The notes: generated by a model not told the origin, from the letters alone. A stretch of 64,000 bases of DNA from Alphaproteobacteria bacterium (GCA_018823745.1 JAHJHR010000003.1:310001-374000), one strand, 5' to 3'. Positions 42,580-52,281 are shown, numbered from the stretch's first letter. A program made the numbers and translations.

Positions 42580-43874
42580 ATTGCGTAGCCCAGCGCCTCG
42601 GGCAGCCACAGGGCAAGGCCGGGGAACAGGATCACCAGCACCAGCGCCGCCATCATCGAGAAAATGAACCACAGCGACCAGCCGATGGTCGATTCCATCG
42701 ACACATTGGCAATCCGCGTCGTCACCATCAGATTGACCGCGACCGGCGGGGTGAACTGGCCGATGGCAATGTTCATCGCCATCAATATGCCGAACCAGGT
42801 CAGGTTCCAGTCCAGCGCCAGCGCCATCGGATACAGCAGCGGCAGGGTGATCAGATAGATCGACACCCCGTCCAGCAGCATGCCGGCAATCAGCAGGATG
42901 ACCATGATGGCGGCCAGGATCAGCATCGGGTTGTCGGTCAGCGACAGGATACCCTGCGCCGCCGCATCGAAGGCGCCCAGCGTCGATCCGGCCCAGGCCA
43001 GCAGGCCGGCCAGCGCGATGATGATCATGATGATGGCCGAGGTTTCCGCCGCATCCGCCAGCATCCGGTAGACATCGCGCCAGCTCAGCGCGCGGTAGAT
43101 CACCACGCCGACGATCAGGCCGTAGAACACCGCGACAACCGCCGCCTCCGTCGGGGTGAACAGGCCGGAACGCAGGCCGCCCAGAATGATCACCGGCGCG
43201 AACAGCCCCGGCAGCGCCGCAATGAAGGCCGGCCCCAGCGCCGGGCGTTCGCTTTTGTCCGCACTGCCGAAATCATGCTTCCGGCTGAGCCACCAGGCCG
43301 GCAGCATGATCGACAGCCCGGCCAGGATGCCCGGCACGATGCCGGCCGCGAACAAGGCCCGCAGATCGACCCCCGGCATGAAGACCGCATAGATGATCAG
43401 CGCGATGGACGGCGGAATCAGGATCGCGGTCGAAGCACCGGCCGCGATTACGCTGGCCGAGAAGGCATTGGGATAGCCCGCCTTGCGCATCGACGGGATC
43501 ATGATGGTCGCCACCGCCGCCGCATCGGCCGGGCCGGAGCCCGACATGCCGCCCAGGATCATGCAGACAATGACCGCGACCAGCGCCAGCCCGCCGCGGC
43601 GCGGACCGACAATGGCCTGCGCCAGCCGGACCAGCCGCTCGGCCACGCCGGAGCGCTCAAAGATGATACCGGTCAGCACGAAAAGCGGGATCGCGATCAG
43701 CGGATATTTGGCAACGGAATTATACGTCGTCGAGGCGATGGTCTGCAGCGCATAGATATCGAGGCCAGTGGCAATCGCCGCCGTTCCGGCCAGCCCGAGG
43801 GCCACCGCAATAGGCACACCGGCGACCAGCAGAAGGCCGAACACCAGCAGCAAGATCAGATTGGCATCGATCAT
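42576..43874 (-). CDS. dctM: TRAP transporter large permease (DctM)
   Basis: 432 residues, about 12 hydrophobic segments. Signature stretches include GVPIAVALGLAGTAAIATG, KYPLIAIPLFVLTGIIFERS, ADAAAVATIMIPSMRKAGYP, GIVPGILAGLSIMLPAWWLS, FTPTEAAVVAVFYGLIVGVV and FGILMAMNIAIGQFTPPVAV. It is the Na+-coupled channel subunit of the TRAP system. It overlaps dctQ by ATGA. It ends against the hybrid kinase gene. Confidence 0.96.
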   Translation of the reverse strand: MIDANLILLLVFGLLLVAGVPIAVALGLAGTAAIATGLDIYALQTIASTTYNSVAKYPLIAIPLFVLTGIIFERSGVAERLVRLAQAIVGPRRGGLALVAVIVCMILGGMSGSGPADAAAVATIMIPSMRKAGYPNAFSASVIAAGASTAILIPPSIALIIYAVFMPGVDLRALFAAGIVPGILAGLSIMLPAWWLSRKHDFGSADKSERPALGPAFIAALPGLFAPVIILGGLRSGLFTPTEAAVVAVFYGLIVGVVIYRALSWRDVYRMLADAAETSAIIMIIIALAGLLAWAGSTLGAFDAAAQGILSLTDNPMLILAAIMVILLIAGMLLDGVSIYLITLPLLYPMALALDWNLTWFGILMAMNIAIGQFTPPVAVNLMVTTRIANVSMESTIGWSLWFIFSMMAALVLVILFPGLALWLPEALGYAI

Positions 43875-44374
43875 GGCAGCGACTTCAGCTCGCGCCGCCA
43901 GCGCCCCAGGATGCGCAGCAGGATGGCCAGCGACAGGACCGGCAACCAGATCGTGTAAATCCAGGTGGGATGGCCCATGCCCGGCGAGGTTTCCTCGAAG
44001 CGGAATTCATCCCAGGCCAGGAAGGTGCCGTAGTAGAAGACAAGGCCGAACATGGTCAGGCTGGCCAGCGCGGCCACGCTGATCCATAGCCGACGCCACA
44101 CGCCCGTCGTGCGGTCGACCAGCGCGCCGATGCGGATATGCGTGCCGCGCGCGAAGGCGGCCGAGGCCCCCAGCAACGTCAGGAAGACCAGCAGGAATAC
44201 CGAATATTCTTCCGTGAAGGCAAAGGACACATTGGTGAAATAGCGCACCAGGACATTGCCGAAGCTGATCACGCAGATGATGGCCATGGCGAGGGCGGCC
44301 AACGCGCGCTCGACCTCCACCGTCACCGCTGGCGGATGCCGGTCCACCGACCCGGTTTCACTATGTTCGGACAT
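43871..44374 (-). CDS. dctQ: TRAP transporter small permease (DctQ)
   Basis: 167 residues with four TM helices (LAMAIICVISFGNVLVRYFT, FTEEYSVFLLVFLTLLGASA, LWISVAALASLTMFGLVFYY, WIYTIWLPVLSLAILLRILG). The FxxEE motif in SFAFTEEYSVF and the GASAAFARGTHIRI stretch are typical of DctQ. Partner of the DctM gene that overlaps its end. Confidence 0.95.
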   Translation of the reverse strand: MSEHSETGSVDRHPPAVTVEVERALAALAMAIICVISFGNVLVRYFTNVSFAFTEEYSVFLLVFLTLLGASAAFARGTHIRIGALVDRTTGVWRRLWISVAALASLTMFGLVFYYGTFLAWDEFRFEETSPGMGHPTWIYTIWLPVLSLAILLRILGRWRRELKSLP

Positions 44375-44413
44375 GCCGCCCCTCGGGCTTCCGGATGCTC
44401 AAAAAGACTGCCG

Positions 44414-44443
44414 CCCGCCCGGCCAGAACACTGACCGGGCGGG
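44414..44443 (-). terminator. Partial terminator/stabilising hairpin between dctP and dctQ
   Basis: A perfect 9-base stem CCCGCCCGG/CCGGGCGGG with a 12-base loop, 20 bases after the dctP stop; a CTTTTT run follows 8-13 bases beyond the stem on the minus strand. It would let the binding protein be made in excess over the permeases. Confidence 0.5.
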
Positions 44444-44462
44444 ACAAAGAAGAAGCGGCAGA

Positions 44463-45518
44463 TCACTTGCCCTTGATCGACTTCTCGGCCAGATCGACCA
44501 GATCGGCGCCGATCCGCGGCTTCCACTTGTTGTGGACCTCGCGGGTGGCGGCGACGAATTTCTGGCGCTCGGCATCGCTCAGCGTCACCACATTGACGCC
44601 ACCGGCCTTGATGCTCTCGATGACCGACATGTCGGACCCGCTGATGCCCTTGCGGCCCATGTCGATGCCGAACTTGCCGGCCTCGACGGCGGCCTCGCGG
44701 ACGATCTTCTGGTCTTCCGGCGAGAAGTTCTCCCAGACCCGCTTGTTGACCACGAAGATCAGCGGATCGGCCATGTAGCCCCAGAGGGTCAGGTTGTTCT
44801 GGCCGACATTGGGCAGCTTGGCGGCGACGAAGATCGACACCGGGTTCTCCTGCCCGTCCACCGCCTTCGTGGCGAAGGCCGGCTGGGCATCGGCCCAGCT
44901 CATCTGTGTTGGGTTGGCACCCAGCGCGGTGAAGGTGTCGAGGAACAGTGGCGAGCCGACGACGCGGATCTTCAGCCCCTTCATGTCGTCCGGCGTGCGC
45001 ACCGGATGCTTGGAATTGGACAGCTCGCGGAAGCCATTCTCGCCCCAGGCCACCGGCACCACATCCTTCGAGGCGATGACCTCGAACAGCTTCTTGCCGA
45101 CCGGGCCCTGAGTCAGGGCGTCGATGCTCTTATGGTCGGGCATCAGGAAGGGCAGCGAGAACAAATTCAGTTCCGGCACCTGCGGCGACCAGTTGATGGT
45201 CGAGCCGACCGCCATGTCGATGATTCCCTGACGGATCGCGGTGAATTCCTTGGTCTGGTCGCCGGCGACCAGTTGCGCGCCCGGATACATCTTCATGTTG
45301 ATCCGGCCATTGCTGCGCTCGCGCACCAGATCGGCCCATTTCACTGCTGATTCGCCCCAGGGGAAGGGCTGGCCAATGACCGTGGAAATCTTGTATTCTG
45401 GCTTGTAATCGGCGGCCAGTACGGCCCCCGTCAAGCCCCCAATCAGGCCAAGACCAAGCGCCAGGCCGATAGCGGCCGAAACACTCCGGCGCGTGAAATT
45501 GTATGCACTAAGTTTCAT
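44463..45518 (-). CDS. dctP: TRAP substrate-binding protein (DctP)
   Basis: 351 residues. Signal peptide MKLSAYNFTRRSVSAAIGLA... with cleavage near VLAAD. The mature protein has the DctP plan: VKWADLVRERSNGRINMKMY, PGAQLVAGDQTKEFTAIRQG, the conserved Arg region KHPVRTPDDMKGLKIRVVGS (its Arg binds a substrate carboxylate), and DGQENPVSIF with VDGQENP, typical of the family. The GGGAGGGAAA site precedes the ATG. The ligand should be an organic acid; which one cannot be read. Confidence 0.95.
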   Translation of the reverse strand: MKLSAYNFTRRSVSAAIGLALGLGLIGGLTGAVLAADYKPEYKISTVIGQPFPWGESAVKWADLVRERSNGRINMKMYPGAQLVAGDQTKEFTAIRQGIIDMAVGSTINWSPQVPELNLFSLPFLMPDHKSIDALTQGPVGKKLFEVIASKDVVPVAWGENGFRELSNSKHPVRTPDDMKGLKIRVVGSPLFLDTFTALGANPTQMSWADAQPAFATKAVDGQENPVSIFVAAKLPNVGQNNLTLWGYMADPLIFVVNKRVWENFSPEDQKIVREAAVEAGKFGIDMGRKGISGSDMSVIESIKAGGVNVVTLSDAERQKFVAATREVHNKWKPRIGADLVDLAEKSIKGK

Positions 45519-45877
45519 ATTTCCCTCCCAAGGGTCGCGTTATTATTGCTCCGCACCCTTTGGTAGTGAAATTAAAGAACCAGCGGAAGTGCAAATTGCA
45601 AGACGCTGCCATTCTGATCCTGGGCCGGGCCGCAGGCAATGTGCCCGCTTCGCGCTGCTGCACAAGCTGACCAGAGCAAAATCCGAAACCCTGATGTCCC
45701 TTGACCCGCCCTTATGCCGAAACGCCCACTTACTAGGCACTTCCACATCATAAAATAGGCATGATTCAGGTTGGTAGAAACCCGAACCGGCCCTGCAACC
45801 CGTTCCGGAGATGGCATGCCCCTTGCGATCCCGATTTCGCACAATGTCCGGGAACGGACGGGAACAGGAGGCTTCAT
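45519..45877. other. Divergent promoter region between the TRAP and ABC importer operons
   Basis: 359 bases without a credible gene. It must carry both operon promoters. Seen: the palindrome TGCAA-A-TTGCA, a direct repeat CGGGAAC-GGA-CGGGAAC near 45850-45865 just upstream of the ribosome site of the ABC gene, and AT-rich patches near 45545 and 45745. I could not settle on promoter hexamers. Confidence 0.4.
45590..45600. promoter_or_regulatory. Short palindrome, possible operator
   Basis: TGCAAATTGCA, 5-base arms around one base, 72 bases upstream of the dctP start. It resembles the TGCAA half-sites found upstream of the sRNA. May be chance. Confidence 0.25.
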
Positions 45878-47545
45878 ATGACATTCAAACTTCGTTCGAT
45901 CCTGATGGCCGGAGCGGCGATCGCCACGGCCGGCATCATGCTGGCAACCGGCGTCGCACACGCGCAGGAAAAGGTGCTGCGCATCGGCATGACCGCCGGC
46001 GATATTCCGCGCACCCTGGGCCAGCCCGACCAGGGTTTCGAGGGCAACCGCTTCACCGGCATCCCGATCTATGATTCGCTGGTGCAGTGGGATCTCTCCA
46101 AGGCTGATGCCGCCTCGGTCCTGATTCCCGGCCTGGCGACGGAATGGGCCGTCGATGCCGCTGACAAGACGAAATGGGTGTTCAAGCTGCGCCCCGGCGT
46201 GAAATTCCACGATAGCTCGGCCTTCACCGCCGATGCCGTGGTCTGGAACGTGCGCAAGGTGCTGGACAAGGATGCCCCGCATTTCGACCAGAGCCAGGTC
46301 GGTGTCACCGCCTCGCGCATGCCGACGCTGCGCTCGGCCCGCAAGATCGACGACCTGACCGTGGAGCTGACCACGTCCGAGCCGGATTCCTTCCTGCCGA
46401 TCAACCTGACCAACCTGTTCATGGCCTCGCCGGCCCATTGGGAGGCCAAGCTGAAGGCTGTGCCGGCCGATGTTACCGACGCCAAGCAGCGCGCCGCGCA
46501 GGCCTGGACCGCCTTTGCCGCCGATCCGTCGGGCAGCGGCCCGTTCAAGGTCACCGCCTTCGCGCCGCGCGAGCGGCTGGAAATGGTGAAGAATGCCAGC
46601 TACTGGGACCCCAAGCGCACGCCGAAGCTCGACAAGGTCGTGCTGCTGCCGCTGCCGGAAGCCAATGCCCGCACGGCGGCTCTGCTGTCCGGCCAGGTCG
46701 ACTGGATCGAGGCACCGGCCCCCGATGCCGTGCCGCAGATCAAGGAGCGCGGCTTCAAGATTTACGCCAATGCCCAGCCGCATGTCTGGCCGTGGCAGCT
46801 GTCCTTCGCCGAGGGCTCGCCCTGGCTGGACAAGCGTGTGCGCCACGCCGCCAATCTCTGCATCAACCGCAGCGAGCTGAAGGAATTCCTGGGCGGGCTG
46901 ATGGAAGAACCGAAGGGCACCGTGCCGCCGGGCCATCCCTGGTGGGGCAATCCGAAATTCGACATCAAATATGACCTGCCGGCCGCCAAGAAGCTGATGA
47001 CGGAAGCAGGATTCTCGGCCTCGAAGCCGCTGAAGGTGAAGGTCCAGACCTCTGCCTCCGGTTCCGGCCAGATGCAGCCGATCCCGATGAGCGAATTCGT
47101 TCAGCAGAGCCTGAAGGACTGCTATTTTGACGTCGAACTGGACGTGATCGAATGGAACACGCTGTTCACCAACTGGCGCGTCGGGGCAAAGGACGCCACC
47201 ACGGCCCGTGGCGCCAATGCGATCAACGTCTCCTTCGCCGCGATGGACCCGTTCTTCGCCATGGTCCGCTTCACCTCGACCAAGACCTTCCCGCCGGTCT
47301 CCAACAACTGGGGCTATTTCGGCAATGACGAGTTCGACAAGCTGATCGCCGCTGCCCGCACCAGCTTCGACGGGACGGAACGCGACGCGGCACTCGCCAA
47401 GCTGCATGCCCGCATCGTCGAGGAAGCCCCCTTCGTCTGGATTGCCCATGATGTCGGGCCGCGCGCCATGTCGCCCAAGGTGACCGGCGTCGTGCAGCCG
47501 AAATCCTGGTTCATCGACATCGCGCCGATGGATATCCAGCCGTAA
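45878..47545 (+). CDS. ABC transporter substrate-binding protein, peptide/opine type (SBP_bac_5)
   Basis: 555 residues with a CAGGAGG site. Signal peptide MTFKLRSILMAGAAIATAGI... with cleavage near AHAQE. The SBP_bac_5 pattern is plain: IYDSLVQWDLSKADAASVLI, KWVFKLRPGVKFHDSSAFTA, ADAVVWNVRKVLD, and DPSGSGPFKVTAFAPRERLE. First gene of a five-gene importer followed by racemase and ureidoglycolate lyase genes, so the ligand is more likely allantoin, a hydantoin or another ureide than a dipeptide (inference). Confidence 0.95.
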   Translation: MTFKLRSILMAGAAIATAGIMLATGVAHAQEKVLRIGMTAGDIPRTLGQPDQGFEGNRFTGIPIYDSLVQWDLSKADAASVLIPGLATEWAVDAADKTKWVFKLRPGVKFHDSSAFTADAVVWNVRKVLDKDAPHFDQSQVGVTASRMPTLRSARKIDDLTVELTTSEPDSFLPINLTNLFMASPAHWEAKLKAVPADVTDAKQRAAQAWTAFAADPSGSGPFKVTAFAPRERLEMVKNASYWDPKRTPKLDKVVLLPLPEANARTAALLSGQVDWIEAPAPDAVPQIKERGFKIYANAQPHVWPWQLSFAEGSPWLDKRVRHAANLCINRSELKEFLGGLMEEPKGTVPPGHPWWGNPKFDIKYDLPAAKKLMTEAGFSASKPLKVKVQTSASGSGQMQPIPMSEFVQQSLKDCYFDVELDVIEWNTLFTNWRVGAKDATTARGANAINVSFAAMDPFFAMVRFTSTKTFPPVSNNWGYFGNDEFDKLIAAARTSFDGTERDAALAKLHARIVEEAPFVWIAHDVGPRAMSPKVTGVVQPKSWFIDIAPMDIQP

Positions 47546-47552
47546 CGCTGCC

Positions 47553-47586
47553 GGATGCCGCCGCTCCAGACGGGGTGGCGGCATCC
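47553..47586 (+). terminator. Intra-operon hairpin after the binding-protein gene
   Basis: A perfect 10-base stem GGATGCCGCC/GGCGGCATCC with a 14-base loop, 7 bases past the stop, followed by CCCTTTTC. Expected to protect the upstream message or attenuate the permease genes. Confidence 0.5.
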
Positions 47587-47628
47587 CCTTTTCATCCTCC
47601 GCTGACCTTATCGCCGGGCGACCCTTGA

Positions 47629-48582
47629 ATGCTGGTCTATCTGACGAAGCGCATCCTCTACACCATCCCGATTGTCCTGGGTGTCTCCCTGGTCTGTTTC
47701 CTGCTGGTGCATCTGGCGCCGGGCGACCCGCTGGTCTCGGTGCTGCCACCCGATGCCTCCGAGGATCTGAAGCAGCAATTGCTGGTCATCTACGGTTTTG
47801 ACCGGCCGTATTGGGAGCAGTTCCTGCGCTGGGTCGGGCGCGCGCTGCAGGGCGATCTCGGCTATTCCATTGCCAGCGGCAGGTCGGTGACGACCGAGGT
47901 GCTGCGCGCCGTCGGCAACACGCTGATCCTGGCGAGCGTCGCCACCGTCATCGGCTTCTTCTTCGGCCTGCTGTTCGGCTTTGTCGGCGGCTATTTCCGC
48001 GACAGCTGGATCGACAAGACCGCCTCCGCTTTGGCCGTGGTCGGCGTTTCCGTGCCGCATTACTGGCTCGGCATGGTGCTGGTCATCATCTTCTCCTCGC
48101 AGCTCAACTGGTTGCCGCCGACCGGCGCCGGCCCCGGTGCGTCCAGTGACTGGCAGCCCGACTGGGCGCATATCCGCCATCTGATCCTGCCGGCCGTCAC
48201 CATGTCGGTCATTCCGATGGGCATCATCGCCCGCACCATCCGCGCGCTGGTCGCCGATATCCTGTCGCAGGATTTCGTCCAGGCCCTGCGCGCCAAGGGG
48301 ATGGGGGAGCTGGGCGTGTTCCTGCATATCGTGAAGAACGCCGCGCCGACCGCGCTGGCGGTCATGGGCCTGCAACTTGGCTATCTGCTCGGCGGCTCGA
48401 TCCTGATCGAGACGGTGTTCGCCTGGCCCGGCACCGGCTTCCTGCTGAACGCCGCCATCTTCCAGCGCGATCTGCCGCTGCTGCAGGGCACCATCCTGGT
48501 GCTGGCGCTGTTCTTCGTGCTGCTGAACCTGATCGTCGATCTGGTGCAGAGCCTTCTCGACCCCCGTATTCAGCGGAGCTGA
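47629..48582 (+). CDS. ABC transporter permease, DppB-like
   Basis: 317 residues, six TM helices. The N-terminus YLTKRILYTIPIVLGVSLVC and HLAPGDP are typical of DppB/OppB. The EAA loop reads QALRAKGMGELGVFLHIVKN followed by AAPTALAVMGLQLGYLLGGS. Forms the channel with the next gene, 4 bases downstream. Confidence 0.95.
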   Translation: MLVYLTKRILYTIPIVLGVSLVCFLLVHLAPGDPLVSVLPPDASEDLKQQLLVIYGFDRPYWEQFLRWVGRALQGDLGYSIASGRSVTTEVLRAVGNTLILASVATVIGFFFGLLFGFVGGYFRDSWIDKTASALAVVGVSVPHYWLGMVLVIIFSSQLNWLPPTGAGPGASSDWQPDWAHIRHLILPAVTMSVIPMGIIARTIRALVADILSQDFVQALRAKGMGELGVFLHIVKNAAPTALAVMGLQLGYLLGGSILIETVFAWPGTGFLLNAAIFQRDLPLLQGTILVLALFFVLLNLIVDLVQSLLDPRIQRS

Positions 48583-48586
48583 CGCG

Positions 48587-49483
48587 ATGGCCCTTGCAAG
48601 AAGCACCGCCGAAATTGCCGCGCTGCCGCCCGTTATCGACAAATCGGAAGGCTATTGGGCCTCGGTCTGGCGCCGGCTGCGCCGGGACAAGGTGGCGATC
48701 ATCGCCGGGCTGGTCGTGCTGGCGCTGATCCTGATGGCGATCTTCGCCCCCTATATCGCCCCCGCTGATCCGCTGTCCGGCCGCATCACGCGCCGGCTGC
48801 GCCCAATCGGCACCGAGGGCTTCCCGCTGGGCACCGACGAGCTGGGGCGCGATATGCTGTCCCGGCTGATCCATGGGGCCCGCATGTCGCTGCTGATGGG
48901 AGTGACGCCGGTGATCATCGCCTTCGGGCTGGGATCGACCATCGGCATTGTCGCCGGCTATCTGGGCGGCTGGTTCAACACCATCGCCATGCGCACCATC
49001 GACATCTTCTACGCCTTTCCGTCCGTGCTGCTGGCGGTAGCATTGTCGGGCGCGCTGGGGGCCGGCCTGACCAATGCGCTGGTGTCGCTGTCCGTGGTCT
49101 TCATCCCGCCCATTGCCCGCGTTGCCGAGGCGGTCACGACGCAGGTGCGCAACCGCGATTATGTCGAGGCGGCGCGGGCCTCCGGCGCGCCCGGCTTCAC
49201 CATCGTGCGGGTGCATGTGCTGGGTAATGTGCTGGGGCCGATCTTCGTCTATGCCACCAGCCTGATCTCGGTCTCGATGATCCTGGCCTCGGGCCTGTCC
49301 TTCCTGGGCCTGGGCGTGCGCCCGCCGGAACCGGAATGGGGGCTGATGCTGAACACGCTGCGCACCGTGATCTACAGCCAGCCCTGGGTGGCAGCACTGC
49401 CGGGTCTGATGATCTTCATCACCTCGATCTCCTTCAACCTGTTGTCGGATGGCTTGCGCTCCGCCATGGATGTGAAGCAATGA
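48587..49483 (+). CDS. ABC transporter permease, DppC-like
   Basis: 298 residues. The OppC N-terminal extension and first TM (DKVAIIAGLVVLALILMAIF), then PLGTDELGRDMLSRLIHGAR (the DppC signature) and the EAA loop NRDYVEAARASGAPGFTIVR. Its stop overlaps the ATPase start by ATGA. Confidence 0.95.
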   Translation: MALARSTAEIAALPPVIDKSEGYWASVWRRLRRDKVAIIAGLVVLALILMAIFAPYIAPADPLSGRITRRLRPIGTEGFPLGTDELGRDMLSRLIHGARMSLLMGVTPVIIAFGLGSTIGIVAGYLGGWFNTIAMRTIDIFYAFPSVLLAVALSGALGAGLTNALVSLSVVFIPPIARVAEAVTTQVRNRDYVEAARASGAPGFTIVRVHVLGNVLGPIFVYATSLISVSMILASGLSFLGLGVRPPEPEWGLMLNTLRTVIYSQPWVAALPGLMIFITSISFNLLSDGLRSAMDVKQ

Positions 49484-50514
49484 GCAGTGCCCTGATTTCT
49501 CCTCTAGACCGGGGTGGCCCGGCCCAGCCGCTGCTGACGGTGCGCGGGCTGGTGAAGCATTTCGCCGTGAAGGGCAGCGTCTTCGGCGCCAAGGCCGTCG
49601 TGCGCGCCGTCGACGGGGTGGATTTCGAGATCTTGAAGGGCGAGACGCTGGGCGTGGTCGGCGAATCGGGCTGCGGGAAATCGACCACCGCACGGCTGCT
49701 GATGCATCTGATAGCGCCCGATGCCGGCACGCTGATCTTCGATGGCGAGCCGGTCGGCACCGGCGGCCTGGCGATGCGGGAATTCCGCCGCCAGGTGCAG
49801 ATGGTGTTCCAGGACAGCTATGCCTCGCTCAACCCACGCCTGACGGTGGAGGCCTCCATCGCCTTCGGGCCGCAGGTGCATGGCATCGCGACACGGGCCG
49901 CCATCGACCGGGCGCATGGGCTGCTCGACCGTGTCGGGCTGGACCCCAGCCGCTTTGCCAGCCGCTATCCGCATGAATTATCGGGCGGCCAGCGCCAGCG
50001 GGTGAACATCGCCCGCGCCCTGGCGCTGCAACCCCGCCTGCTGATCCTGGATGAGGCGGTCTCCGCGCTCGACAAATCGGTCGAGGCCCAGGTGCTGAAC
50101 CTGCTGCTCGATCTGAAGGAGGAATTCGGCCTGACCTATCTGTTCATCAGCCACGATCTGAATGTCGTGCGCTTCATGTCGGATCGGGTCGCCGTCATGT
50201 ATCTCGGCAAGGTGGCGGAGATCGGGCCGTCGGAAACCGTCTTCGACAAGGCCGCCCACCCCTATTCGGCGGCGCTGACCCGCTCCATGCCCTCCATGGA
50301 CCCGGATAACCGCACCGAGGAGGCCCCCATCGCCGGCGACCCGCCTAACCCGATCAATCCGCCCAGCGGCTGCCGCTTCCACACGCGCTGCACCTTCGCC
50401 GAGGCCCCCTGTTCCGCAACGCCCCCGACGCTGGCGGCTGTAGGCATCGGCCATAAGGTTTCCTGCCTGATGCACGAGCCGGGCTCCGGCCACAGCAAGG
50501 CGGCCGCGTCATGA
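49480..50514 (+). CDS. ABC transporter ATP-binding protein, DppF-like
   Basis: 344 residues. Walker A GESGCGKSTTARLLM, Q-loop MVFQDSYASLNPRLTVEASI, signature LSGGQRQRVNIARAL, Walker B RLLILDEAVSALD, H-loop LFISHDLNVVRF. The C-terminal oligopeptide extension holds a four-Cys cluster (CRFHTRCTFAEAPCSATPP, then VSCLM) that in relatives binds an Fe-S cluster. The frame extends upstream to 49336 inside the permease gene; the ATG at 49480 is the natural start. Confidence 0.95.
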   Translation: MSSALISPLDRGGPAQPLLTVRGLVKHFAVKGSVFGAKAVVRAVDGVDFEILKGETLGVVGESGCGKSTTARLLMHLIAPDAGTLIFDGEPVGTGGLAMREFRRQVQMVFQDSYASLNPRLTVEASIAFGPQVHGIATRAAIDRAHGLLDRVGLDPSRFASRYPHELSGGQRQRVNIARALALQPRLLILDEAVSALDKSVEAQVLNLLLDLKEEFGLTYLFISHDLNVVRFMSDRVAVMYLGKVAEIGPSETVFDKAAHPYSAALTRSMPSMDPDNRTEEAPIAGDPPNPINPPSGCRFHTRCTFAEAPCSATPPTLAAVGIGHKVSCLMHEPGSGHSKAAAS

Positions 50515-51494
50515 GCGCGCCCATCGTTAAGGTCAGCAATCTGACCGTCAGCTTCCTTGGCGGCCCCTCGCCGATCTGCGCGGTGAATGGCGTCGATCTG
50601 GAGCTGGAGGCCGGGGAAACCTATGCCCTGCTCGGCGAATCCGGCTCCGGCAAGAGCGTCACCCTGCGCGCCCTGATGCGGCTGAACCCGGAGAAGAAGA
50701 CCCGGGTCGAAGGCTCCATTCTGGTCGGCGGGCAGGATGTCATGGCGCTGAGCCGCACGGAGTTGCAGGCATTTCGCGGCAAGACCCTGTCGATGGTGTT
50801 CCAGGAACCGGCGCTGGCGCTCGACCCGGTCTATACACTGGGCCAGCAGATTGCAGAGGCCGTGGCGATCCATGAAGGGGTCAGCCAGGCCGAGGGACGC
50901 AAGCGGGCGCTGGAATTGTTCGAGCGCGTGCGCATCCCCTCCCCGGAGCGCCGGCTGGATGCCTATCCGCATGAAATGTCGGGCGGCATGCGCCAGCGCG
51001 CGATGATTGCCCTGGCGCTGGCCTGCAAGCCGCAGGTGCTGCTGGCCGACGAACCGACCACGGCGCTGGACGCCACGGTGCAGATCCAGATCCTGCTGCT
51101 GCTGCGCGAATTGCAGCGCGAGCTGGGGCTGGCCATCATCTTCGTCACCCATGATATCGGGGTGGCGGTGGAGGTGGCGGACCGCGTCGCCGTCATGTAT
51201 GCCGGCCGCATCGTCGAGACCGGATCGGTACGCGACCTGATCCGCAATCCGAGCCACCCCTATACCATCGGCCTGCTGCGCTCGCGCGCCGACGGGGCGT
51301 TGCAGAAGGGGGCACGGCTGGAGACAATTCCGGGATCGCCGCCCGACCTCGCCAATCTGCCGCCGGGCTGCCCTTTCGCGCCGCGCTGCCGCTTTGCCAT
51401 CGATGCGTGCCAGACCACGACGCCGGAGCCGGTGACGATCCGCGACGGCCAGATCGTGCGCTGCCTGCGCGTGGGAGAGCTGGAGGCGGTTTAG
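50511..51494 (+). CDS. ABC transporter ATP-binding protein, DppD-like
   Basis: 327 residues, ATGA overlap with the previous ATPase. Walker [17 protein letters not shown]-loop [20 protein letters not shown], signature [20 protein letters not shown], Walker [13 protein letters not shown]-loop [15 protein letters not shown]. The C-terminal Cys motif reads [15 protein letters not shown]. Completes the DppBCDF-type importer. Confidence 0.95.
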   Translation: MSAPIVKVSNLTVSFLGGPSPICAVNGVDLELEAGETYALLGESGSGKSVTLRALMRLNPEKKTRVEGSILVGGQDVMALSRTELQAFRGKTLSMVFQEPALALDPVYTLGQQIAEAVAIHEGVSQAEGRKRALELFERVRIPSPERRLDAYPHEMSGGMRQRAMIALALACKPQVLLADEPTTALDATVQIQILLLLRELQRELGLAIIFVTHDIGVAVEVADRVAVMYAGRIVETGSVRDLIRNPSHPYTIGLLRSRADGALQKGARLETIPGSPPDLANLPPGCPFAPRCRFAIDACQTTTPEPVTIRDGQIVRCLRVGELEAV

Positions 51495-51552
51495 GCTTCT
51501 GCGCCGGGTGCAGGCCGGGGTATGAAAGACGGACCAGCCGGGGAAGCCATCC

Positions 51553-52281
51553 ATGCGCGTCGTCATCGTCAATCCGAACACCACCGCCTCGATGACCGCG
51601 AAGATCGGCGCGGCGGCGCAGGCTGTCGCGACTGCGGGAACCGAGATCATCGCGGTCAACCCGCCGGATGGCCCGGCATCCATAGAGGGCTATGTCGACG
51701 AGGCCTATTCCGTGCCGGGCCTGCTGGCGGAAATCCGCCGGCAGCCGGCCGATGCCTATATCATCGCCTGCTTCGACGATACCGGGCTGGAGGCGGCGCG
51801 CTGCGTCACTGAGTCGCCGGTGATCGGCATTGGCGAGGCGGCCTTCCACATCGCCAGCCTGCTGGCCGGGAAGTTCAGCGTCATCACCACCCTGTCGCGC
51901 TCCATCCCGGCTATCGAGCATAATCTGCTGAAATACGGGCTGGACCGGCGCTGCGCCAGAGTGCGCGCCGCCGAGGTGGCGGTGCTGGAGCTGGAAAACC
52001 CGGCCTCGGACGCTGCCGCGCTGATTGCGGCGGAGATCGAGCGAGCCAAGGCGGCGGATCGCTGCGAGGCCATCGTGCTGGGCTGTGCCGGCATGGCCGA
52101 TCTGGCGGCAAGCCTGTCGCGCGCGCATGGCCTGCCGGTGGTCGATGGCGTGGCGGCAGCGGTGAAGCTGGCCGAAAGCGTCGTGGCGCTGGGGCTGAAG
52201 ACATCGCGCCTGGGCGGCTATGCACCGCCCCGCGCCAAACCCTATGCCGGCCGCTTTGCCGGGGAAGCGCCGTCATGCTGA
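51553..52281 (+). CDS. Asp/Glu/hydantoin racemase family protein (allantoin racemase candidate)
   Basis: 242 residues. MRVVIVNPNTTASMTAKIGA is the typical start, and the two catalytic cysteines are C73 (YIIACFDDTGLEAARCV) and C178 (AIVLGCAGMADLAASL). The family racemises hydantoins, aspartate/glutamate or, in HpxA, allantoin. Lying between a peptide-type importer and ureidoglycolate lyase, near allantoinase, it most plausibly interconverts R- and S-allantoin (inference). Ends 7 bases inside the next gene. Confidence 0.88.
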   Translation: MRVVIVNPNTTASMTAKIGAAAQAVATAGTEIIAVNPPDGPASIEGYVDEAYSVPGLLAEIRRQPADAYIIACFDDTGLEAARCVTESPVIGIGEAAFHIASLLAGKFSVITTLSRSIPAIEHNLLKYGLDRRCARVRAAEVAVLELENPASDAAALIAAEIERAKAADRCEAIVLGCAGMADLAASLSRAHGLPVVDGVAAAVKLAESVVALGLKTSRLGGYAPPRAKPYAGRFAGEAPSC

